Source: Catenaria anguillulae PL171 | Taxonomy: Eukaryota > Blastocladiomycota > Blastocladiomycetes > Blastocladiales > Catenariaceae | Assembly (NCBI GenBank): GCA_002102555.1 | Contig: MCFL01000006.1 | Coordinates: 310,001 to 374,000 of the forward strand | DNA length: 64,000 nucleotides | Reading direction: 5' to 3' | Part shown: positions 34,632 through 43,900 of the stretch, in pieces | How positions within the stretch are numbered: the stretch's first letter is position 1 | How the letters are laid out: each line of letters begins with the position of its first letter | The notes under the pieces: model-generated | What the model was told of the DNA's origin: nothing | Seen by the model: only the letters and a program-made list of their open reading frames with translations | Databases searched by the model: none | Position numbers and translations under genes: made by a program

Positions 34632-35129
34632 TCACTGCTGAGTTCCTGGCGGGTACGCTTGTTGCTGTTGTTGTCCCTCCTGACCCACCACGTTGGCATC
34701 CATGTTCACCACAGCTCCTGGCTTGTCTGGCACCTGTTGTTCTTGTTGATCAGCGGCTTGCTCGGCCGAATCATCGTTGTCTTGCTCCTTGTTCTGTTTG
34801 GCAATACACACGCAACAGCTCACGAGGACACCCACGACAATGGCTGCAATTTTGACTAAAAACAGGGAGGAAAAGCGTAGTTCGAGTTTAGTACGAGGGC
34901 AACTGTTGGTGTTGGGGTAAAGGCGAAGGGGATGCCCACTGTAAAGCCAGGTGTTATCTTCATCGTCGTCGTCGCCGCCGAAGCTGCCGCCACCGCCACG
35001 GCGCTTGCCGCCCTTGGGCAAGGCCAGCACGAGCGATGGGGTCACGACAATGCCAACGAGCATGTACAAGATAGCGACAAGGAGCCGGGAGCGCTGAATG
35101 GCGGACAGCTTGGACTGGAATGCGGACAT
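34632..35129 (-). CDS. Small single-pass membrane protein, Gly/Asp-rich ectodomain, Gln-rich tail
   Basis: The chosen start is ATG 35129 (MSAFQSKLSAIQRSRLL), which directly precedes a hydrophobic segment (VAILYMLVGIVVTPSLVLAL) likely to be a signal peptide. A short Gly-rich and Asp-rich stretch (KRRGGGGSFGGDDDDED) follows, then a transmembrane helix (KIAAIVVGVLVSCCVCIA) and an acidic, Gln-rich cytoplasmic tail ending QAYPPGTQQ. A GT...TTTTTAG intron of about 80 bases (roughly 34940-34860) precedes the helix; its length is a multiple of three and it has no stop, so retention would keep the frame. The two cysteines after the helix could be palmitoylated. I do not recognise the family. Confidence 0.6.
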   Translation of the reverse strand: MSAFQSKLSAIQRSRLLVAILYMLVGIVVTPSLVLALPKGGKRRGGGGSFGGDDDDEDNTWLYSGHPLRLYPNTNSCPRTKLELRFSSLFLVKIAAIVVGVLVSCCVCIAKQNKEQDNDDSAEQAADQQEQQVPDKPGAVVNMDANVVGQEGQQQQQAYPPGTQQ

Positions 35130-36533
35130 GGCGGTGGATTGGCAATTGATTCGAAGAGGTGGTGGTGTTGGTTGGGAATTGAGATGCTTCCTCCTCTCGT
35201 TGGCGGATGGGGTGTGCTTGACCTTTATAGCCCGGTCGGCTGCGTCCCTTGCTGTTGTGCAAGCATGACTCGATGGGCGCACTCACCACCGTGTGCGGTT
35301 GCCATTCGTGTGGAACACAGTGAACAGTGACTCGACCATGAAACGCATTGTTTATCATGCAAAAACCAGCTCCATGGAGCTGGATCACGCCGGCGCCGAA
35401 AATCCGTGGATATTCGGAGACACCATATGGCGTGCATTTATTTGATGCATGCTGAGCGGCTGAAAGGCGCAGCGCCGTATCGCGTCACACATGCAGTATT
35501 GTTTCAGGTTGCGCATGCAGGACGACGTGAATTCACAACCTGGGGACAGTCTGACTCACACCAACACGTATGTATATATTTGTTTTTCCACTGGTGTGAA
35601 CACATTGAGTGAATGCTGACCGAAAGTTGGTTTGCTCACCGGCAACGATTTCTTGCGTAGCCAAAATCACAAGACGTTGCAGCACCACATGTCCCACATC
35701 TGAGAAGCTCGCACGCTGGCACGAGTTACAGTACTCAGTATCAACTGATCCGCGACTGGACCGTGTGAGCCATGACAGTGGAGCCGGGCAACAAGACTCC
35801 CGGAAATCATGCCAAGGCTCGGCTTGGGATGCAAGTGTTACAAGGTCGGCGTCAATCCGAACAAGTGCAATTGGCGCTATGGCAACAAGCATCACTCAGT
35901 TGTTGGCATCTGGCATGGTATCAGGTTGTGGTCAGGGGATCGCTTGATAGATATGCCGCATCGAATGTCAACAACCATGACGCTTGCAAATGGGGGAAAA
36001 GGATACCCAGGCACCTCCAAGCAGAGATCAGAGATCAAGGAGTTCCGGCTCAAGTGAAATCTAGCCGAGAAGTCGCGATAGAAGAATGCATGAGTCGGAG
36101 GCGGGGTTGTACCTCGAGTGATTAGCAGTTTGGGGTGCCGTCTCAAGTAGAGGATTTTGTAACAGTTCATGCTCAAAATGGCTGTACATATCATGTGGCT
36201 CTGTCTGTCGAATACATACTGTATGCTGATCGGGGGCCAAAGTTGATGGCTGATTGCTGTGCTGTTTGGGCTGATTGATTGATTGTGGACGGTTGGTATT
36301 TACCATCGTGAGCTCGAGTAGATCGCCGCGAATGCTTTGAAGGTGCACTGTCGGTGCTACGCCGACTGAAGGCAATCCATGTAATATGTCTCTTTGCTCC
36401 AACTCTCTTGATTGCAACTCGCAGCGACCGGACTTGACCCAGCACACAGTCACACATACACACACACAAGAAACATCGCAAGCGTCCACTTACCTCTCAA
36501 ACACGAACCCCTGGCCAACACATTTCATGGAGC
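35130..36533. other. Intergenic region containing duplicated segment P1
   Basis: No gene is recognised. The right half (35918-36450) is a diverged copy of 40400-40945; see the repeat entry. A CA-type microsatellite lies at about 36450-36470. Confidence 0.45.
35918..36450 (+). repeat. Dispersed duplication, copy P1 of about 0.53 kb
   Basis: This segment matches 40400-40945 in the same orientation. Shared words include agatatgccgcatcgaatgt (near 35949 and 40435), agttccggctcaag and atcgccgcgaatgctttgaa (near 36330 and 40812). P1 has extra bases relative to P2 at some places and lacks others, so the copies have diverged by substitutions and small indels. Confidence 0.85.
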
Positions 36534-38236
36534 TCACTCGTCCGATCCCAAGTCCGACAACTCGACGCCTCCAACCACACGCTCCGACGGGGCATCAAGC
36601 GCTTGGGCAATTGTAGCACTAACAATCTCGGCGTCGCTCGTGTGATCTTCCACTGGCGCTGGGGCGTCCGCCAGCTGTGTTGATGGTGCGGTGGGTGAGG
36701 ATGATCGGTTACTCGATCCGGACGGACCGCTGCTGCTGGTGGTGGTGGTGCCAGACGGCGACGAGTCGCTGCCCGGGCTGAGGATGAGCCGCGCGGTGGC
36801 CATTTGCTGGAGCATGGCGGGCGTGGCGAGCAAGTCGTTCAGGGACGCGAGCTCGAGAGCATGGAGGGTGCATGAGGTCGTCGACGATTGGGGCAAGGTG
36901 GCAAGCCGATGCCGCAAGTAGTCGTTGAGGAGCGAAAGCACTTGGTACCACGAGTTAATGTGGCCGCGCTCATGTCGCTCCACCCACTCAAACATGCCGT
37001 CCACGGATTCCTCTGAGACATCGATCCCATGCTCTCGCAACAACACGCCAACAACGTCTTGCCGCACCGTATACAAAAGCATGTACCCGATGCGCACCGG
37101 ATTCTTGGTCTTCATGGACGCAATTCGCTCGCTGGCGTTGGTTGCCGCGCGCAGCGCAAGTCGCGGCGAGCATGGATCCCGCGCGCCAAACATGTGGCCG
37201 GCCTGCTGGACGGCAAGGATCCATGGAGTTGACAACCAAGCCGTGAAGTTGGCGAGCTCGACCAGTCAGTCGCGGCGGTCCTTGTCGTCCTCGGCCAAAA
37301 TCCACTCAAAACACTCTGGCACACCAACTTGCACTTGGCCGGCCTCGATCGCGCGCTCGATCGTGCGCATGAGGCAACAGTACGTGCGCCGACGATCGGG
37401 CTCGGTGGGCGCCCACGAGACGGTGAGGGGCGCTAGGGCGTGCGGGTATGGAGGGAACGAACGGTATGGTTGTGCAAGTGCGCGTTGGAGTGGGCGCGTG
37501 GTGGTTGAGCGCGTGAGTGTTGGTGGATGAGTGCCGGCGGAAGAAGCCTGCGCCGATGGCGCCGCAGCCGGAAAGGTAGCCGGCGATGAGGCGAAACGAG
37601 CGAGTGCCTTGGCCGCGGCGAGTTGGCGTGTGCCACTTGCGCGACTGCCGGAAACAAGCGGCGTGCGCTCAGCAGACCACGGAAACACCAAGTAGGCCAT
37701 CCGCGGATGATTCTCGTTTGTGGGAACCGGGTAAATTGGAGTGACAGTTTGACCAGCAAAGGTGACAGCTTGGCCTTGGGCGCGAGCGTGGAAGATGTGG
37801 TCGGCTGCTACGCGCAGTGCCTTGGGCCAGGTTGAGTCGGCTCCTCCACCCCTTACCCTTGGCAACAGTGTCGTCGCAAGTTGCTCGAGTGGGAGGAACA
37901 TGCAATCAAGAGTCGATGTGGGTAGTGTGGGCATGAGACAGGCAGGCATGGGAACCGACAAGTTTGGTTGCTGAGAGGCAAATGACTCGAAGTCGTCAAG
38001 GAACCGGGAGTAATCTGGGTGGGACGGTGCGTGCAGCCAAAACTCCTTGTCGGGATTGGGAGTCGGTCCCGAGAGACGGGCGGTGGAGGAGCGTTGGTAC
38101 TGGTATGCGAGAGTATGGACTGCAGCACCTCTGCGGCAACGTCGAAGGCCGCCGCAGGCGTGGAAGCGGACGTTAGCAAGGCCCCAGGAGTCAACGATTC
38201 GGACATGATCGTGGACGATGATGCGGAATGCGACAT
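36534..38236 (-). CDS. Protein of unknown function, split by in-frame TGA and one frame change
   Basis: The start is taken as ATG 38236 (MSHSASSSTIMSESL). After a Ser/Pro-rich beginning the frame shifts near 38040 into DKEFWLHAPSHPDYSRFLDD. The product then runs (STWPKALRVAADHIFHARAQ, YPVPTNENHPRMAYLVFPW) to ECFEWILAEDDKDRRD and a TGA at 37266-37268. The same frame stays open straight through it: LVELANFTAWLSTPWILAV, then a helical segment (VRIGYMLLYTVRQDVVGVLL, MFEWVERHERGHINSWYQVL) and an acidic Ser/Thr-rich end. No signal peptide, membrane segment or known domain was recognised. Continuity on both sides suggests that a single protein was meant, with TGA replacing a sense codon (TGG would fit), or read through. 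Pseudogenisation is possible. Confidence 0.5.
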
Positions 38237-39639
38237 GATGGAGGCGGAAATAAGAGAAGAGTAGAGAAGAGCAGTGTTGGATTGAGGGCCGGGGCCGAGT
38301 TGACCGAGATGCCAGGATGCGAGAACACACAGCTGGATAGCTTGTTGCCTGGCCGTGGTGTGGTCGTGCGTTTGAGCCCCAGGTCCACTTGAATTGAATG
38401 CAATTGCTCCATCTCATCGTGTACTTATGTATAGTGTTTACACTTGCATTCGGTCATGTCGGGCTCTCATAGCAAAAGTGGAGCCGGCAAGAGCCAGCGA
38501 CAAACGTTGTGATCTTGACGGAATGCTTTGCGTGTGACGTTCCCACGACATTTCGATAAATAATTAACTTGAATCTTGGCAAAGCGGCACTCATATAATA
38601 GCTCTGCTTCTTTCCCCAACAATGCGACGCAAAACCTCGAGCTATTCTCTCAAACCGACTGATACAGCATACAGCTCCAAGCGCAAACCGGCCTCTACCC
38701 TCACGTCGTTTCCTACCCAGTTTGACTGCAGTCACACAAGTCCAAGTCACAAGGCACGCCCATTCAATACCCTACCTACTTCGCGACACTTGACCACCAA
38801 TACTGCCCGGCGTCCAATTCGCATCATCCACTGCTCATCATCCAACCGCATCTCATGCCGCGTTTCCTATACCTGCCATTCTCCAACTCGTGCACGCTTT
38901 GCTCTCCTTCTCACCAACAAAATACCGTCACCTGAAACCACCTACTTCCGCTGTGATAAGTCTCTGGAAACACGGACCTCACAGTCTTGCTAAAGATGTC
39001 TGGCAGTCCGGAGCCTCCCAAGGAATGGGCATTGACGGGGTTACATTGCAGTAGGACCAAGACTCCCTCAGGTCTTGCGTCTTTGCTCGCTGACTATGCA
39101 CGGTTCCCGAGAACGGAACGTTCGCACATTGACATCATTTTGGCACGGAAGGGTCGGGAATAGAAGGGTGCTTTTTGTTATCGAGGAGCTGATGTGGGGC
39201 GTGTGGCAACGACATGAGATGGTGCGCCAATTGGGGAGGTGGGATTGCAGTTGTGGTTGCGGATGGGTGGTCGGTGGGTCATGGGCATTGGATTTCTGGT
39301 CATTACATCGGGCTGAGCACCTCGCTCCTGCCGTGTTTTTGGACATTTTCATAGGACCATCTTTTACCAGCGGATCCAAACTTTTTTGTCGTGAGAGTCG
39401 AGCCTGTAGGAATGGACACGTGCCCACGGGTATGCTGCTCTTACTTATTCATAGCCTTGGTTGGTTACCAGTCCCTGATTATCCACATTTCTCCATTCGA
39501 TAAAGCTATCCTCGCTCGACGCAAAGTGCAACAAGATTGAGCGAGGCCACTGCAGGTCGTCGGCTGTGTATAAGTTTCTTGACGAGGTAAGTACTTTCTT
39601 TCCTCGCTGGTCGCAAGCCTTGTTGCGTTTCGTTCCCTC
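38237..39639. other. Intergenic region containing direct-repeat copy Q1
   Basis: Short open frames here have no domain. The segment 38836-39230 is a copy of 39847-40225. The 5' end of the unknown minus-strand gene is at 38236, so the left part should include its promoter. Confidence 0.45.
38836..39230 (+). repeat. Direct repeat Q1 (about 0.4 kb, spacing about 1.01 kb)
   Basis: From 38836 to 39000 this is nearly identical to 39847-40011 (for example catctcatgccgcgtttcct and gataagtctctggaaacacg in both). Beyond that, similarity continues with more changes to about 39230. The sharp change from near-identity to about 80-85% similarity suggests recent conversion or duplication of the left part. 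Confidence 0.88.
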
Positions 39640-39666
39640 TTGATTGTCCTCACATCGCATCTCCTC

Positions 39667-40224
39667 ATGGCAATACACCCCCGCCACAGCTCGCCAACGG
39701 CCAATGGCCCTCCTCCTCCAACCGACCGCAGCAGCGGCAGCGCCGCGCGTGTCGTCGCTGAACCCACGTCCACCTCGCCTGCTGCTGAGTCTGCGCCCGC
39801 GTCTCCGACATCGCCCTCGCCCACCCGCCACCGTTCAAAGTCGCCGCGTCCAACCGCATCTCATGCCGCGTTTCCTATACCTGCCATTCTCCAACTCGTG
39901 CACGCTTTGCTCTCCTTCTCACCAACAAAATACCGTCACCTGAAACCACCTACTTCCGCTGTGATAAGTCTCTGGAAACACGGACCTCACAGTCTTGCTA
40001 AAGATGTCTGGCAGTCCGGAGCTACCCCCAATGAATGGGCCTCGACGGCGCTAAAGTGCAGTAGGACCGAGGCTCCCTTGAGTTTTGTGTCTTTGCTTGC
40101 TTACTATGCACGGTCCCAACGGAACGTTCGCAGAGTGACATCTTTTTTGGCATGGAAGGGTCGGGAACAGAAGGGTGCTTTTTGTTACCGAGGAGCTGAT
40201 GTGGGGCGTGTGGCAACGAGATGA
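39667..40224 (+). CDS. Hypothetical protein encoded across direct repeat Q2
   Basis: An open frame begins MAIHPRHSSPTANG with a Pro/Ser/Ala-rich N-terminus. The C-terminal half, coded by repeat copy Q2, has a more protein-like pattern (AILQLVHALLSFSPTKYRHL, AVISLWKHGPHSLAKDVWQS, FVSLLAYYARSQRNVRRVTS). Copy Q1 at 38836-39230 could encode the same segment only in pieces. I recognise no domain. It may be the truncated 5' end of a duplicated gene rather than a working gene. Confidence 0.35.
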   Translation: MAIHPRHSSPTANGPPPPTDRSSGSAARVVAEPTSTSPAAESAPASPTSPSPTRHRSKSPRPTASHAAFPIPAILQLVHALLSFSPTKYRHLKPPTSAVISLWKHGPHSLAKDVWQSGATPNEWASTALKCSRTEAPLSFVSLLAYYARSQRNVRRVTSFLAWKGREQKGAFCYRGADVGRVATR

Positions 40225-40225
40225 G
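39847..40225 (+). repeat. Direct repeat Q2
   Basis: Second copy of the 0.4-kb direct repeat; partner at 38836-39230. It ends at the common word gatgtggggcgtgtggcaac in both copies. Confidence 0.88.
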
Positions 40226-40993
40226 ATGAAGGTGTCAACTATTGCCTTGACGTGGAGGCTGGACGGGTCCTTGGTTTGGACTATTCATGACATCGCTCCG
40301 TCTTCTGGGCTAGGATACCAGACTGCCTGTCCTTTTCTGGGCTGAAATGGTGCGTGCAATTGACCGCTGCACTGTCTTTGTTTTGGTAATCGATCAAAGC
40401 TGGTATCGGGTTGTCGTCAGGGGATCGCGTGGTAGATATGCCGCATCGAATGTCAACAATGGGGGAAAAGTATACCCAGGCACCTTCAAGCAGAGATCAA
40501 GGAGTTCCGGCTCAAGAGAAATCTCGCCGTGAAGTGGCGATAGAGATAACATGAGTCGAAGGCGGGGTTTCACCTCAATAGTAGGTTGGGGCGCCATCTC
40601 AAGTCAGGATTTTTGTCAAGCTTCATGTTCGCATGACTGTATCCTGCGGCTTTGTCTGTCACATACGTATGCCGCTGTGTTGTGTACCTACAGTGTGCCC
40701 TGTTCTGATGGGATGATGGGCTTTTGCTGTTGCACTCGGGCTGATCGGAGGGCCGATCACACCTTCATTATTACCGTTTACCATCTCGAGCTCGCGATCG
40801 AGTACAAATATATCGCCGCGAATGCTTTGAAGGCTTTTGCACTGTCGATGCGACGCCGACTGAGGGAAATCCATGTATCACGTCTCTTTTGCCCCAACTC
40901 TCTTGATTTCAACTCGCAGCGAGCCGACTCGACCCAGCACACCGTGACGGCCCGGCCCCAGCACCTCCGTTCACTTTCAGTGTCTATCCCATC
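40225..40993. other. Upstream region of the ABC transporter, mostly duplicated segment P2
   Basis: This 770-base stretch contains P2 (40400-40945) and the presumed promoter and 5' UTR of the transporter starting at 40994. No gene was recognised. Confidence 0.45.
40400..40945 (+). repeat. Dispersed duplication, copy P2, adjoining the ABC transporter start
   Basis: This is the partner of 35918-36450, in the same orientation and 4.5 kb away. It ends 50 bases before the transporter ATG, so the duplicated unit is largely promoter/5'-UTR sequence of that gene. Confidence 0.85.
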
Positions 40994-43900
40994 ATGGACG
41001 ATCCCCTCCACGCTCAGCTTTTCGTGCTTGACCCAAGCAATCACTTGTGGGCTCTCCAGCATTCCAAAGAGGCAGACACTCTCCGCTCAAGACATGGCAA
41101 TCGCACTTTGCCTTCCCCGCCGCCGCCTCCAACGCAACCGGCCGCCAACATATCTGTCCCAATCGGACCACCCGCTTTCCGCCGCTGGTGCTCCCTTCGT
41201 GGCGGCCTTGGACCGCTCAACGAGCCGCCAGCGCTCCCAAGCGCGCCAGGCAACCGGACGAACGCAGCAGGCATTATTGATCCACTGAATGTGACACCGT
41301 GCTTTCAAGTGGCTGTCGTCAACAATGTCCCATTCCTGTTTCTCGCGATCGCCGCCACCTGGCGCCTACTTCACTTGGCTCGGCGCAGTCGGGCCGCCAG
41401 AAGGCAACAACAAGCGCAAGATCCGCGATTGACGGCGCCACTCACGTCCACGTCCATGACACATCTTTCATCCAAGCTGGTTCGCCGCGATTTGTGACCA
41501 TGACATGCCAATTATTTACATGATGCCAATGAGGCTGACCAAAAATCCGTGCACAGATCGCAGTCACTGGTTTGGCGGTCGTCGAGTACCTGTCGCACTT
41601 GATTGAAACAACGGCTCCTGAATCGTCGGTCGATTTGACTTTTGCCGTTTTCCACACTATCCTGCTGGTGCGCAACTTACTCTTTGCTCCTGGCTTCCTG
41701 ACAAGTCGCTCATTGGTCCATTTACTCTGTAGGCTGTTGCATTTGCGCTCACTTGCCTGGACCATACACGCTCGCGCCGCTCTTCTGATGTACTGCTCAT
41801 CACATGGTTTTTGTACACGTTGGCATCAGCCCTCGGCATTTACACATCGCTCATTCACCCCGTTGTCGACGATGGCGATGAGAGCACTGTGGTAGTATCC
41901 ACGCTGGCGTTGCGCATCGCATCGGCGTCATTCTCTTTGCTCGCCTTTCTCCTCGAGCTCGCACCAAAACACTATGCACCAATCAACCCAGCCGCCGCCG
42001 TCGCATCGTCTGCTCTTGCACAAGCAAGCGAAACTACCCCGCTTCTCTCATCCACGGGCAACGCCTACTCGACCGTCCCAGATGCGGTCGATGCTGACCT
42101 GGACACTACCTGGGACTCGCTGGAAGCCCCCGAAACCACAGCCAACATCTTCTCACGCCTCACCTTCTGGTGGCTGACGCCGCTGCTTTGGCGCGCGCGC
42201 CGCTCACAACTCTCTGCAGCCATGCTCTGGAACGTGCCCGCTACTGAAACCACCGACGTGTGGTATACCAAGTTCAAGCACATTTGGCAGCGCGAGACGC
42301 ACAACAACAACGAACTCACCGACACATCATCCCGCCTGCTCATGCGCGTGTGCATCCTGACGTTTGGCCCGTACTTTGCGCTCGGCGCCGTGCTCAAGTT
42401 GGCCCAGGATACGCTCCAGTTTATGCAACCGCAGCTGTTGCGCAGGTTGATCAATTACCAGTCGCAGGGCGAGGGTGTCTTGATTGCGTGTGGAATGCTT
42501 GTGGCCGCTCTGACGCAGTCGCTTTTGATCAATCAATACTTTCAGCTGTGCATGGTGGTCGGGCAGCGGATTCGGGCAGCAATGTCAGCAGCCATTTATC
42601 ACAAGGCGCTCAGATTGTCGCTGGCCGCACGCGGATCGCATTCGTCGGGTCAGCTGGCGAGCTACCTCACGGTTGATGTGCAAAAGCTGTCGGACTTGTG
42701 CACGTACCTGCACATCATGTGGTCAGGCCCGTTCCAAATCGCTCTCGCGCTCTACTTTTTGTTTCAGCAGCTCGGACCCGCTGTGCTTGCCGGACTGGCC
42801 GTCATGCTGCTCATGCTGCCTGTGAATGCGGCGTTTGCAAAGCGGCAGCAGCGCGTGCAAAAGGACCAGATGCGGTGCCGTGACCAGCGCCTGCGCCTCA
42901 TGGACGAGTTCTTGTCAGGGATTCGTGTCGTTAAGTTGTATGCGTGGGAGCTTTACTTTTTGAATCGGATCGATCATTGCCGCCAGCGCGAGCTGAGAAA
43001 CTTGAAGAAGAATGCGTACTTGTCGGCGGCCAGCGGGTTTACGTGGATGTGCACGCCGTTCATGGTGGCGCTGGCGTCGTTTGCCGTGTACAGTACGTTG
43101 TCGTCTTATCTTTCATCATCAGGGAGTATCTTGTAACCAATGGCGTTTGCTTGTGACAGCGCTGATTCAGGGCCAAGTATTGACACCTGAAAACACCTTT
43201 GTTTCCCTCGCTCTGGTGCTTTGCGCTTCTTGTCTTGTTTTCTCTCGGCCGACCGTGCATGACGAAATCTAACCGTGGCCTGTCGATCGCTTAGTTCAAC
43301 CTCCTCCAATTCCCAATCGCCATGTTCCCGAACGTTTTCTCGTCCTGCGTCGAGGCTTCTGTGTCCCTGCGCCGCATCCACGCCTACCTGACCATGCCCG
43401 AAGTCCACCCAGCGTATCTGCGTCGCTCAGCGACCGCCGGTCAGCCGGCACGCTCGACCTTGTCATCGGTTGCCATTCGCATCAAGGGCTCTTTTGCGTG
43501 GTCAAAGCCTCACACGTCGACGACGGATCAGCAGCACCCCTCGACAGCGACGACAGCGGCGGCGGCGTCTACAGCGGCCACATTGAAGGATCTAGATTTG
43601 ACGTTCCTGAGCCGCGAGCTTGTTGCCGTTGTTGGCAAAGTCGGCAGTGGCAAGAGCAGCCTGTTGAGTGCCATCTTGGGCGAAATGGAGGTTGTTGCGC
43701 CCGAGCAAGGTCGTGGCGAGATGCCGTTTGCTGAGGTGCATGGAAAGGTGGCGTATGTGGCGGATGATGCGTGGATTTTGAATGCCACCATTCGCGAGAA
43801 TGTGCGAATTTCTTTCTCGTGCATTAAGTGTTTGCCGCTCAACTCACTTCATCTTACGTAACATTGACAGATCCTGTTTGGTTTGCCGATGGATCAAGCG

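Noticed and set aside
36386-36645. Small plus-strand open frames at the end of segment P1
   Set aside because: They start in duplicated promoter-like DNA and run antisense into the unknown minus-strand gene; no protein pattern.
37266-37268. TGA as a sense codon in this organism
   Set aside because: RPB1, the arrestin-like gene and the thioesterase end at TGA in positions that match family lengths, so general recoding is not supported; only local nonsense or readthrough remains possible.
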